From assembly GCF_026151655.1 (NCBI RefSeq), contig NZ_JAMQPN010000007.1:1-64000 (forward strand): a stretch of 64,000 nucleotides of DNA, written 5' to 3'. A program made the translations under genes and the position numbers. The DNA comes from Leptospira soteropolitanensis (lineage in GTDB: Bacteria > Spirochaetota > Leptospiria > Leptospirales > Leptospiraceae). A model generated the notes under the pieces. The model was not told the origin of the DNA. It searched no databases and worked only from the letters and a program-made list of their open reading frames with translations. Position 1 is the stretch's first letter. The number at the start of each line of letters is the position of its first letter. Of this stretch, positions 37,191 through 46,063 are shown in pieces.

Positions 37191-38208
37191 TTCGAATAAA
37201 GTAACTTACAAAGAAGCTGGTGTTGATACCGAAAAAGGGCAAGAGTTTGTCAAAAGAATCAAAGCAAATGTCGCTTCTACACATAATAAAAATGTATTAG
37301 GTGGGTTAGGTGGGTTTGCTGCCTGTTATGACGTTAGTTTTTTAAAGTCTTACCAAGAACCGATTTTACTTTCTGGTACTGATGGAGTAGGCACTAAATT
37401 GCAAATTGCAAGGCTTCTCGATATTCATGACACGGTTGGTATAGACTTAGTTGCCATGTGTGTTAATGATATTCTTGTGAATGGCGGTAAACCATTGTTT
37501 TTCCAAGATTATATTGCCTGTGGTAAACTTTTTCTCCCTAGAATGGAAGCTATTGTTTCTGGAATTGTTTCAGGTTGTAAGCTTGCGGATTGTTCACTGG
37601 TTGGTGGGGAAACTGCAGAACATCCAGGGGTAATGCCTGATGACGAATATGATTTAGCTGGTTTTGTCGTTGGTGTTGTGGAAAAACAGAAAATGATCGA
37701 TGGTCGCACAATAAAACCTGGAGATTCCATTATCGGACTAGGTTCTTCTGGCCCACATAGCAATGGTTTTTCGCTCATCAGAAAGTTGTTGTTAAGTGGC
37801 GGTAAGTTACCAACAAATTCTGCTGAACTGGATTTTTTAAAAGATCATATTTTTAAGCCAACAAAAATTTATGTTAAAACAATATTATCTTTAATCGATA
37901 AGTTTTCTATCAAAGGTATGGTTCATATTACAGGTGGTGGATTCTACGAAAATATACCCCGAGTATTACCAACAGGAATTGGCGCAGAAATAAATTCTCT
38001 TCCAGAAAGTTATATATTTTCCAAATTAGAAAAAGACCATTCACTCGATCGAAATGATATGTATGGTACGTTTAATATGGGCATTGGCTATATATTGGTT
38101 GTCGACTCATCTCATGTTGAGGTAATTATGTCTGAACTAAAAATTCTAGGTGAAGATGCCTATTTGATTGGTAAAACAGATTCTACTGGAAAGATTACCA
38201 TTAAGTAG
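37183..38208 (+). CDS. purM: Phosphoribosylformylglycinamidine cyclo-ligase (AIR synthetase)
   Basis: 341 residues. Fifth step of purine synthesis: ATP-dependent closure of FGAM to AIR. Landmarks are YKEAGVDTEKGQEFVKRI at the N terminus, LSGTDGVGTKLQIA, VNDILVNGGKPLFFQDYIA, GGETAEHPGVMP and HITGGGFYENIPRVLP. All are typical and the length is normal. It begins inside the last codons of murI. Its stop (TAG, 38206-38208) lies beyond the stop of the converging histidine-kinase gene, an 8-bp overlap without a terminator between them. Confidence 0.96.
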   Translation: MSNSNKVTYKEAGVDTEKGQEFVKRIKANVASTHNKNVLGGLGGFAACYDVSFLKSYQEPILLSGTDGVGTKLQIARLLDIHDTVGIDLVAMCVNDILVNGGKPLFFQDYIACGKLFLPRMEAIVSGIVSGCKLADCSLVGGETAEHPGVMPDDEYDLAGFVVGVVEKQKMIDGRTIKPGDSIIGLGSSGPHSNGFSLIRKLLLSGGKLPTNSAELDFLKDHIFKPTKIYVKTILSLIDKFSIKGMVHITGGGFYENIPRVLPTGIGAEINSLPESYIFSKLEKDHSLDRNDMYGTFNMGIGYILVVDSSHVEVIMSELKILGEDAYLIGKTDSTGKITIK

Positions 38209-40687
38209 TTAAAGGGAAACTGACTTTAAAAACAGTCCTGCCTTGTTTAGATTCAAAATCAACATTTGCATTGTGTCGATTTGCAATTTCTTTCACGAGA
38301 TACAATCCTAAACCTAACCCGTCACCCGTTGTTTTTGTTGAAAAAAATGGCATAAAGATCTTCGTATGGTTGTCTGTTGGTATTCCCGCACCGGAATCTT
38401 CAATCTCTACATAAACCATATCCATTTTTTTAAAACTTCGAATTTGAATTGTGCCTTTAGAATCTACAGCCTGAATGGAATTCCAAATAATTTGGCTCCA
38501 AAGTTGTACTAGGTCTCCTTGAATGCAGCGAATATTTCCTTGGTATTCTAAGTTAAGTAATAGGTTGATGTCTCGTAAAAAATGTTCTTTATAAAGTGAA
38601 ATGGCTGAGTGGATTGTGTCGTTTAATGAATAGTCGCTAAGTTCTAAATTGGATTGTAATCCGGCAAAGTTCTTTAGTGTATAGGTGATTTTCGAAAGTC
38701 TTCTTACTGAATACAGAATATGTTCAGAGGATTGTTTTACTAAAAGAAGTTTTCTTAAGGTTTTGAAGTCTACTCTGTTTTTTATCAATGATTTGATTCT
38801 ATTAATGTTTGTTGCTGATAAATTACGTATACCTGAATCAACAAGAAGCTCGGCAAGTTCTTCTGCAAAAGTAATTCCATGTTGATTTAATGTATCTGTT
38901 AGAGATTTACGGGCTTGCCTATTGGATAAACCCGTTAGAATTCGAAGGCCATTAGTATCCGAATCAAGAATTGATTGGACGAGTTCATTGATGAGTGAAC
39001 TGGAATCCCGGTCATTCCCTTCCTGCCACTCAGATACTAATGTTTCTACCGAAGATTTAATCATCCCGATGGGGTTGTTGATTTCATGCGAGAGTCCAGA
39101 AACCAACTGTCCAAGAGAAACCATTTTTTCATTTTGTATCAACTTTTGTTGTGCCTCTCGTAAGGCATAAAGGGCAGAGTTCAATTCAAAATTACTTGAT
39201 TGAAGTTCTTTGGTTCTCGCTTTTACTTTTTCTTCCAAAGATTTGTTTAACTCTTTGAGTTCAATTTCTGCAGCTCGTTTGGAAGTTTGGTCTATCCCAA
39301 TCCATATAATTTTAGAAGGTTCGTTTTTATTGTCACGGATGATTCCAAGTCTCCACTCCAAAAACAATGTTTGGTTTGAATTTGTTACGCAGCGTAAGAT
39401 TAAACTTTCAGCTATGTTTTGAATTTCATTAACATCATCTAACACATCTTTTAAATATTCTCTGTCTTCAGGCAGAAGGATCACATCTTGAATGTAGTTT
39501 CCAATTACGTCATTTTTTTTGATACCTAGGATAGTTTGAGCAGCTGAGTTTATGTTTTCAACGAGGCCATGTGCATTTGTTAATAATATTAAATTAGCAG
39601 CATTATCAAAAACTGTATTATTTAGATTCTTTTCCTGTAAGAGCGAAATTTCAGTTTTTTTTGATTTCGTTATGTCCAATGCAACCACGTCGATTCGTTT
39701 CTCAATTCCTAAAATGTCAAAAGATACATTCACATAATGTTCTGTCCAAATAAGCGAACCATTGGCGTGGATCATACGAAGTATAATCGGAGATTGCCCT
39801 GCATATAAATCTGTAATTTTATGTTGATCGTCGGGTATGACTATATCTTTGAAAAAATCTGGATTCTCATAAAAAAAATTCAATCCGTATCCGGTTATTT
39901 CTTCCATTTTGGGACTTATATAAGAAGTTCTGGGTTCAGGTAAAAATTCAATATTATAGATAATTGCCGGAAGTTGGTTATACATAATGAGAAGGCGAAC
40001 GTTTACATCTTTGATTGTTTTCTGCAATAATTCTAGTTCCTCGAGCGATAGATTTAATTTCTTGGTTTGAACGTTGAAGTTGAATAGTATACATCCCACC
40101 CCAAATAAAAACATAAACAGAGTGTTGATGATATATCCTATAGGCCTATACCACTCTAAACTAAAAAGATATGGAAAGGAAACTCTCTGGAAAGCGATGA
40201 TCAAACAAATTGCAAAAAAGAAAAATCGGAAAGCTTTTGGAAAAGTATTTAATTTGAATACAATGAGTCCAAATAAGAAAAGGACTCCCGCATTAAAAAT
40301 AGAAGATGGTAAGGCAGTCCAAAAAAAACTAATATCGATTAACAGAAGCGAACTAAAAAAAACATACACAAAAATAGAAATAAAATAGAGATACGATAGA
40401 CTAATTTTTTTTGTTAAAATTGGTGCAACGGCTGCAATTAAAAGATATGAACCTAAGATTGAGAAACTTTCTGAAATAAAAAAATAGATTTTTTCGTTAC
40501 TTTCGCCAAAAAGAAAAAGGGAAAAGTTTCTGAAAACTAGAACAGTTAGGAAGATTGAAGTGTAAACTAATTTTACCTCTGATTTGGAGTGTTTAGAAAG
40601 AAAGTAAATGATGAATGCCATTGAAGTATTAAATACTACGGAAATGACAGTCACTGCGAAAATTACATTTACTTCAAAGGGAAGCAT
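38201..40687 (-). CDS. Membrane histidine kinase with two PAS domains and an insert in the DHp region
   Basis: 828 residues. Seven or so hydrophobic helices (about 1-205), then a coiled segment, two PAS-like domains (about 230-350 and 355-470), a coiled coil (KELNKSLEEKVKARTKEL), a histidine box with His534 (GLSHEINNPIG), and HATPase at the C terminus (IWNSIQAV, EDSGAGIP, GDGLGLGLYLVKEI). Between the His box and the second dimerisation helix lie about 110 residues (EWQEGNDRDSSSLINEL... VDFKTLRKL) that a standard kinase lacks. It is the last gene of the chemotaxis-like operon and overlaps the upstream receiver gene by 14 bp, so that receiver is a likely partner. Confidence 0.88.
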   Translation of the reverse strand: MLPFEVNVIFAVTVISVVFNTSMAFIIYFLSKHSKSEVKLVYTSIFLTVLVFRNFSLFLFGESNEKIYFFISESFSILGSYLLIAAVAPILTKKISLSYLYFISIFVYVFFSSLLLIDISFFWTALPSSIFNAGVLFLFGLIVFKLNTFPKAFRFFFFAICLIIAFQRVSFPYLFSLEWYRPIGYIINTLFMFLFGVGCILFNFNVQTKKLNLSLEELELLQKTIKDVNVRLLIMYNQLPAIIYNIEFLPEPRTSYISPKMEEITGYGLNFFYENPDFFKDIVIPDDQHKITDLYAGQSPIILRMIHANGSLIWTEHYVNVSFDILGIEKRIDVVALDITKSKKTEISLLQEKNLNNTVFDNAANLILLTNAHGLVENINSAAQTILGIKKNDVIGNYIQDVILLPEDREYLKDVLDDVNEIQNIAESLILRCVTNSNQTLFLEWRLGIIRDNKNEPSKIIWIGIDQTSKRAAEIELKELNKSLEEKVKARTKELQSSNFELNSALYALREAQQKLIQNEKMVSLGQLVSGLSHEINNPIGMIKSSVETLVSEWQEGNDRDSSSLINELVQSILDSDTNGLRILTGLSNRQARKSLTDTLNQHGITFAEELAELLVDSGIRNLSATNINRIKSLIKNRVDFKTLRKLLLVKQSSEHILYSVRRLSKITYTLKNFAGLQSNLELSDYSLNDTIHSAISLYKEHFLRDINLLLNLEYQGNIRCIQGDLVQLWSQIIWNSIQAVDSKGTIQIRSFKKMDMVYVEIEDSGAGIPTDNHTKIFMPFFSTKTTGDGLGLGLYLVKEIANRHNANVDFESKQGRTVFKVSFPLTT

Positions 40688-41054
40688 CTTTCTCGATAAG
40701 CTCCGTAACCTGTTTAATTAATTGTTCATTGTTAAATGGTTTCATCATCCATGCATCAGCTCCATTAACTAAAGCTCTGGAGATAATTTCTGGTTTGTTT
40801 TCTACAGAAAGAACTAGGAATTTGAAAGCCTTTTGGTTTCTAATTTTTTTTGTCTCAAGAATTAATTCGATTCCACTTATGCCAGGCATATTAAAGTCAA
40901 AGATGCCTAACTGAATAGAAGCATCAGATTTTAATATTTCTAATGCTTTTTCTCCTGTATCGCAAGTTATTACTTTATGGCCTTGACTACTTAAAGCCAA
41001 CCTAACAATCTTTAGGACAGCAGCAGAGTCGTCTACTACAAGTATAGTGGCCAT
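40674..41054 (-). CDS. CheY-like single-domain response regulator
   Basis: 126 residues, one receiver domain: VDDSAAV at the N-terminal acid pair, phosphoacceptor Asp in GIFDFNMPGISG, Ser in LVLSVEN, Lys in MMKPFNNE. There is no output domain, so it acts by protein contact, as CheY does. It starts 1 bp after the stop of the neighbouring CheY-like gene and overlaps the membrane kinase gene. The two receivers are clearly paralogous (both begin MAxILxVDD and end KPFxNExLIK). Confidence 0.92.
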   Translation of the reverse strand: MATILVVDDSAAVLKIVRLALSSQGHKVITCDTGEKALEILKSDASIQLGIFDFNMPGISGIELILETKKIRNQKAFKFLVLSVENKPEIISRALVNGADAWMMKPFNNEQLIKQVTELIEKDASL

Positions 41055-41055
41055 T

Positions 41056-41421
41056 TTACATTGCTACTAGCTGTGAGATTAGTTTTATCAGTGATTCGTT
41101 TGCAAATGGTTTCACAAGCCAACCTACTGCTCCTGCGGCCCTTCCTTTGTTCTTCATTTCTTCGCTAGATTCAGTGGTTAACATGACAATCTTCATAGAT
41201 TTTCCATTTTCTGTTTTTAACGTTTTTTCCGTTAACTCGATCCCTGTCATTCCTGGCATATTGACATCAAAAATCCCAATATCAAAACTGGAGCTTTCGA
41301 TTTTTTGAAGTGCTTCGGTGCCGTTTGTCGCAGAGGTAACCTCGTGCCCTTCTGTTGTTAATACCAGGTTTAAAATTTTTAAAACTGCTGGTGCATCGTC
41401 GACTGTTAGAATTTTTGCCAT
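41056..41421 (-). CDS. CheY-like single-domain response regulator
   Basis: 121 residues, one receiver domain: VDDAPAV, phosphoacceptor Asp in GIFDVNMPGMTG, Thr in VMLTTES, Lys in LVKPFANES. No output domain. It is the first of two tandem CheY-like genes, separated from the upstream ATPase gene by 2 bp. Which of the two talks to the flagellar motor, if either, cannot be decided from sequence. Confidence 0.93.
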   Translation of the reverse strand: MAKILTVDDAPAVLKILNLVLTTEGHEVTSATNGTEALQKIESSSFDIGIFDVNMPGMTGIELTEKTLKTENGKSMKIVMLTTESSEEMKNKGRAAGAVGWLVKPFANESLIKLISQLVAM

Positions 41422-41423
41422 TT

Positions 41424-42680
41424 TTATTTCTCCTCATCAAACAATGGAAATCGTATTGTTAAACAAATATCTTTTGTATTTTCATTTCTAAAGTTATTTT
41501 CTATATTATAAATTTGTACATTAGCTTGGTGTTGGTCCATTATCTTTTTTACAAGTGGTAATCCGAGTCCAAACCTGAAATGTTCAAATTTAGCATAGCT
41601 ATCATCAACCACAGATGAAATTCTGAAAAAAGGTTCAAAAACAAATGATTCAAATTTTTCTGGAATGCCGGTTGAGCCGTCATCATTTTGGTAAGCAGGA
41701 TTGATCACTTTTAATTCGAGGAAATTCTCTTTTTGAAAGAAAATTAAGTAAATGATGTCTTTCTCTTTTGAATATTTGATTGCGTTTATTAAAACTTCCC
41801 GAATTACGTAAGAGAGTTTTGTTTCATCTAATCTTATTTTTTTTCCTGATGCGGAAATCGGCATCTGGCTAAAGTTAACTTTTTGGTTTTTTATACTTAG
41901 CGCTTCGGTTAAGATTTCAATCTCCTTCTCTATGATTGGAAGAAGTTTTGAAGGTGATAACTTTTTTGTCACTAATTCTTCATCGTCGATAATTGATTGA
42001 GAAATAGACATGCTATCAAACATACTTTTAGCAGCTTCATAGTTTTCTGAAAGTAAATCCATCACTGGTTTTTGTATTGAGTAGGATTTTTCATCCTGGT
42101 CTAATTTGCTTTTTGAAATTAGAATGCTAACCACGCTCATTAGAGTTCCAATACCACTCCCCTGAAATAAGTTAATGTTCATTTGGTGGATGATGTCTGC
42201 TGCTATGTTTTCGTTTTCTTTGTTTGAGATAGATTTTTTCCAGTCAAAGATTTCCACCATTCGTTTGTATAAATTGTTTTCAGCGTCATTTATAAATTGG
42301 GATTTTAGTTTGGTCAATAGATATTGAAAAGAGCGGTCTAAAGTAAATTTGAGGTGATCTAAATCAACAGGCGTTTGAATGAAATCATAAACGGAATGTC
42401 TTTTTAGGAGAGATGCTGTTAAGTCCCATTGGGAAGTATCGGTGATTAATATAATTAACGTGTGTGGAAAGTCGGTCGTGAATTCCGAAAGTTTTTTTTG
42501 CTCAATTTTGTTTTCTAAATCGTTAACATGAAAGATAAGAAAATGGAATTTTCCTTCATCCAACTTTTGTGCAATGTCTTCAAAGTCATTCACTCTTTCG
42601 AATGTGTAACCAATTTCTTTAAGTATTTCCACTACCTGTTTTGTGTTTTCGTTTTCTAGTAGTAAGCAGTGTGGAATCAT
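41424..42680 (-). CDS. Histidine-kinase-like ATPase with degenerate N-terminal receiver domain
   Basis: 418 residues. Residues 1-125 follow the receiver fold, but the key positions are lost: LLENEN replaces the acid pair, His51 (FLIFHVND) stands where Asp is phosphorylated, and FIQTPVD has Thr in place of Lys. A helical segment with IIHQMNINLFQ (about 170-260) could be a dimerisation region. The C terminus is a GHKL ATPase (REVLINAIKYSKEK as N box, FGLGLPLVKKIM as G2), with a weak G1 box (NDDGSTGIP). The gene overlaps cheB by 4 bp and precedes the two CheY-like genes. It may be a non-canonical kinase or a regulatory pseudo-kinase of the pathway. Confidence 0.72.
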   Translation of the reverse strand: MIPHCLLLENENTKQVVEILKEIGYTFERVNDFEDIAQKLDEGKFHFLIFHVNDLENKIEQKKLSEFTTDFPHTLIILITDTSQWDLTASLLKRHSVYDFIQTPVDLDHLKFTLDRSFQYLLTKLKSQFINDAENNLYKRMVEIFDWKKSISNKENENIAADIIHQMNINLFQGSGIGTLMSVVSILISKSKLDQDEKSYSIQKPVMDLLSENYEAAKSMFDSMSISQSIIDDEELVTKKLSPSKLLPIIEKEIEILTEALSIKNQKVNFSQMPISASGKKIRLDETKLSYVIREVLINAIKYSKEKDIIYLIFFQKENFLELKVINPAYQNDDGSTGIPEKFESFVFEPFFRISSVVDDSYAKFEHFRFGLGLPLVKKIMDQHQANVQIYNIENNFRNENTKDICLTIRFPLFDEEK

Positions 42681-43720
42681 TGTGCTGCGATTTCCTTAAT
42701 TTTATCTACCATATCATCTAAAGGAACTTGGTAGAGTACGGCCCCTAATTCATAGGCGACCTTTGGCATTCCGTAGACCACACATGTTTCCTTGTTTTGG
42801 CCAATGGTAAGGCAACCCTGGTTTTTTAACTTTAAAAGACCACTTGCTCCATCGCTACCCATACCTGTCAGTATAATTGCTATGCTATTTCCGGCTATTT
42901 CTTGTTCTGCGGCGGATTCAAATAATACATCTACTGACGGTCTGTGTCCGTTCTTTTTATCGGTTTGTAAAATGCGTGTAAAGTATTCGGAACCAAGTTT
43001 TTGAATTCCTAAATGGTAGTTTCCTGGTGCGATGTAAACAGTTCCTATTTGTAATAACTCTTTATCTTTTGCTTCTTTCACATGCACCTTTAAATCAGAA
43101 TTGAGTCTTTGTGCAAATAATGTGGTAAAGTTTTCTGGCATATGTTGTGCAATGAGTATTGGTGGGAAAGTTTCATCTACGTCATTTAATAATTTTCTTA
43201 TTGCGGTGGTCCCGCCTGTAGAAGAACCAACCAGTATCAATTTTCTCTTAAAGATTGTTTTAGAATTTGTTTTGTTGGATAAAGGTAATGTTTTTTGTTT
43301 GAAGTTACTCGAATGACTGGAATTATAATTTAAACTTTCATAAAGTTTTGAAAGTAAATCTTCTTTAGCTTCTATCAAACTTTCTGGAGTTCCTGTTGGT
43401 TTTGTTACGTAATCAAAAGCACCAGCTTCCAAAGCTTCTAATGTAATTCCTGCTCCTTCTGTAGTGGAAGAGCTAAACATGATAACTGGCATTGGATATT
43501 GCGGTAGGAGTTTTTTTAAAAAAACAATTCCATCCATTCCGGGCATATGAACATCTAAGGTCATTACCTCTGGTTGTTTTTCTACTATTAAATCTCTTGC
43601 TTCGTATGGATTGGCCGCTTCGCCTATCACTTCCCAGTTCGCATCAGATTCAATCCAGCGTTTGATCATACTTCTTACTGACTTTTGATCATCTACAACA
43701 ATGACAGTGTGTTTTTTCAT
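42677..43720 (-). CDS. cheB: Chemotaxis response regulator protein-glutamate methylesterase
   Basis: 347 residues. N-terminal receiver with Asp56 (MTLDVHMPGMDG) and Lys in YVTKPTG, linker, then the methylesterase domain with catalytic Ser in LVGSSTGGT, His in IAQHMPENF and Asp in ILTGMGSDGA. It removes methyl groups from (or deamidates) chemoreceptors when phosphorylated by CheA. It overlaps cheA by 4 bp (ATGA). No cheR methyltransferase is present in this operon, so methylation must come from elsewhere in the genome. Confidence 0.95.
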   Translation of the reverse strand: MKKHTVIVVDDQKSVRSMIKRWIESDANWEVIGEAANPYEARDLIVEKQPEVMTLDVHMPGMDGIVFLKKLLPQYPMPVIMFSSSTTEGAGITLEALEAGAFDYVTKPTGTPESLIEAKEDLLSKLYESLNYNSSHSSNFKQKTLPLSNKTNSKTIFKRKLILVGSSTGGTTAIRKLLNDVDETFPPILIAQHMPENFTTLFAQRLNSDLKVHVKEAKDKELLQIGTVYIAPGNYHLGIQKLGSEYFTRILQTDKKNGHRPSVDVLFESAAEQEIAGNSIAIILTGMGSDGASGLLKLKNQGCLTIGQNKETCVVYGMPKVAYELGAVLYQVPLDDMVDKIKEIAAQ

Positions 43721-45549
43721 ATAGTCACCGAGGATAAATGTTGGCTGATGAGTTTTCGTACATCCAAAATGAGTCCTGCATGACCATTACCAAGAATGGT
43801 GCAGCCGGCAAGTCCGTTGATGTTTCTAAAAATAGGAGATATTGGTTTGATCACTATAGATTGGCTACCGAGAATCTCATCGAATACAATCCCCATTTGT
43901 TTTTCATGAGATTCTGTAACAATTAAGTATTTTTCTTTAAGAGATCTTTGGTTGTTTAAATCTGAATCTTTACCAAATAATAGATTTATATCCACAATAG
44001 AAATTTGATTGGTTCGGTATTGTATGCTGTGATTGTTTTTGTATAACTCGTTAATTGGCTCATCGCCAATATAGATAGTTTCTTTTACATCAATAGAAGG
44101 TAAAATGAAGTATGTATCGGATTTACGAACGACCAATCCTTCGATAATAGCAAGTGTTAGTGGAACTCTAATGAGAAAGGTTGTACCTTGGCCATAAATA
44201 GAAAATACATCCACGAATCCTTTCAGAGTTGTTACATTTTTTCTAACTACATCCAAACCAACTCCTCTTCCTGAAAGGTCGGTTATTTCTTTTGCTGTAG
44301 AAAAGCCGGGATGAAATAAAAATTCCCAAACATCTTTATCTTCAAGATTTTCTGCATCAGAACGGCCAAGTAGACCTAGGGAAATTGCTTTATTTAAGAT
44401 TTTTTCTCGACTAAGACCTTTCCCATCATCTTTTACTTCAATCCAGACCTCTTTGCCTGACTGAGTTGCTGTTAGTTGAATTATACCTTGCGGTTGTTTT
44501 CCGGCTTCTTTTCTTTCTTCTGGAGTTTCTAATCCATGATCAATAGCATTTCTTAAAATATGGACTAAAGGATCATACATTTCTTCAATGATGGATTTAT
44601 CGATCTCAGTATCCTCTCCCGAGATAACAAGTCTCACTTGTTTGCCAGTTTTTTTAGCTGTATCTCTCACAAGGCGTTCCATACGAGAAAAGATTCCTGC
44701 AATTGGGACCATCCGAAGGCTCAAAGTAATTTCTTGTAGGTTTCTAATTAATTTTTTTAATTGGAGAGCTGTTTTTTGAAAGTTCTCTAATTTCAGTTTT
44801 GCGATATCGGGATGATCCGTTACCATTGGCTCGGTGATGACAATTTCTCCAACAATATCAAGTAGGGAATCTAACTTATCGGTATCAATTCGAATGTCTT
44901 TTTTATTGATAAACTTCTTTTCCGATTTAGGGCTTTCTTCTGATTTTGGAATTGTATCTATTGTGATCGTGGAATCACTGTTTGTGAATAAACCAAATTC
45001 TTCTTTTCGCGATTGATCGGAGTCCTCTGTAAATAATCCAAATTCTTTACTAACCTCAGGTTTTGAACTTTCTATAAACAATCCAAACTCAGGTTTATTG
45101 TGTTTGGACTCTGGGGTTTCAAGTGTGCTTGTTTGTCTTACTCGGATATCATTATTTTTTTCGTTTAATTTCTCTAAAAAATGAATTTGCGATTCATTGA
45201 AAAAATCTCCACCCGAAGGTGAATTTTCTTCGTGTTCCACAAGTTCGTTTAGGTGGTCGAGGGTAGTGATTAGCAATTCTAAAGTGTCTTTATCTTGGGC
45301 TTCTGGATGGTTGCGCAAATAATCCAGGAGATTTTCTGCCGCATGTGCCATTTTTACAATGGCAGATAATCCAAAAAAACCAGAACTCCCTTTGATGGTA
45401 TGGAAATGTCGAAATAATGTATCAAGCAGTTCTCTTTCTACTAGGCTACCATCTAACGTTGATTTCTCGAATTGGAGCAGTTCCTTTTCGATGTTTTCCA
45501 GTGTTTCCCGTGCTTCGTGTAAATATTCTAATACATCATCTCTATCCAT
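43717..45549 (-). CDS. cheA: Chemotaxis histidine kinase CheA with a short repeat linker in place of P2
   Basis: 610 residues. P1 phosphotransfer domain with His50 (FRHFHTIKGSSGFF), then a linker of about 100 residues, the P3 dimerisation domain (from about 218, IRIDTDKLDSLLDIVGEIVI), the P4 kinase domain (N box HILRNAIDHGLETP, G1 DDGKGLS, G2 GRGVGLDVV) and the P5 CheW-like domain at the C terminus. No folded P2 (CheY/CheB-docking) domain is visible. Instead the linker holds EFGLF at residues 154-158, 169-173 and 184-188, spaced exactly 15 residues apart in acidic Ser/Glu-rich sequence. It lies between cheW and cheB in a compact operon. Confidence 0.95.
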   Translation of the reverse strand: MDRDDVLEYLHEARETLENIEKELLQFEKSTLDGSLVERELLDTLFRHFHTIKGSSGFFGLSAIVKMAHAAENLLDYLRNHPEAQDKDTLELLITTLDHLNELVEHEENSPSGGDFFNESQIHFLEKLNEKNNDIRVRQTSTLETPESKHNKPEFGLFIESSKPEVSKEFGLFTEDSDQSRKEEFGLFTNSDSTITIDTIPKSEESPKSEKKFINKKDIRIDTDKLDSLLDIVGEIVITEPMVTDHPDIAKLKLENFQKTALQLKKLIRNLQEITLSLRMVPIAGIFSRMERLVRDTAKKTGKQVRLVISGEDTEIDKSIIEEMYDPLVHILRNAIDHGLETPEERKEAGKQPQGIIQLTATQSGKEVWIEVKDDGKGLSREKILNKAISLGLLGRSDAENLEDKDVWEFLFHPGFSTAKEITDLSGRGVGLDVVRKNVTTLKGFVDVFSIYGQGTTFLIRVPLTLAIIEGLVVRKSDTYFILPSIDVKETIYIGDEPINELYKNNHSIQYRTNQISIVDINLLFGKDSDLNNQRSLKEKYLIVTESHEKQMGIVFDEILGSQSIVIKPISPIFRNINGLAGCTILGNGHAGLILDVRKLISQHLSSVTI

Positions 45550-45552
45550 GAA

Positions 45553-46056
45553 TTAGTTTCCCGGAATGTCCTTAATCAAAACGGTTTCTTCTTCAGTCAG
45601 TAGTCTTTGTAAGTTTATTAGAATTTTTACCGAATCGTTAACTCTACCCGTAGCATAAATAAATCGAGATGATTTTGATTCACCAATTTTAGGTGCTAAA
45701 TCGATATTTTCAGTAGGAATCCGCAAAACATCATTTACAGAATCAACAATTAATCCAAGGGGTAGACCATCTAATTCCACAAGTAATACACATGTTCTTT
45801 CGTGATATGGTTTGAATTGCATATCAAAACGTAAGCGAACATCCATTACAGGGATGATTTTTCCGCGGATATTGATCACCCCTTTTAAGAAAGGAGCAGT
45901 CCCCGGAATGGTTGTGATTGCTGGAAGGGCAAGAATCTCTGTTAAGTGTCGTACTTCAAATGCATAGTCTCTATCTTCCAAACTAAAGCAAAGATACAAA
46001 TCCTTCATGGTATCTTCTTCTGCATTCATATCCCATGATTTTAGGTTTTGACTCAT
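45553..46056 (-). CDS. cheW: Chemotaxis coupling protein CheW
   Basis: 167 residues, one CheW domain that links chemoreceptors to CheA. Typical blocks are LYLCFSLEDRDYAFEVRHLTEI, the GTAPFLKGVINIRGKIIPVMD core and GLIVDSVNDVLRIP. An in-frame Met at residue 17, just before the first strand (MKDLYL), is an alternative start, but AGGT upstream of the first ATG supports the longer form. It is placed between the receptor gene and cheA with gaps of 7 and 3 bp. Confidence 0.95.
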   Translation of the reverse strand: MSQNLKSWDMNAEEDTMKDLYLCFSLEDRDYAFEVRHLTEILALPAITTIPGTAPFLKGVINIRGKIIPVMDVRLRFDMQFKPYHERTCVLLVELDGLPLGLIVDSVNDVLRIPTENIDLAPKIGESKSSRFIYATGRVNDSVKILINLQRLLTEEETVLIKDIPGN

Positions 46057-46063
46057 GACTTAC

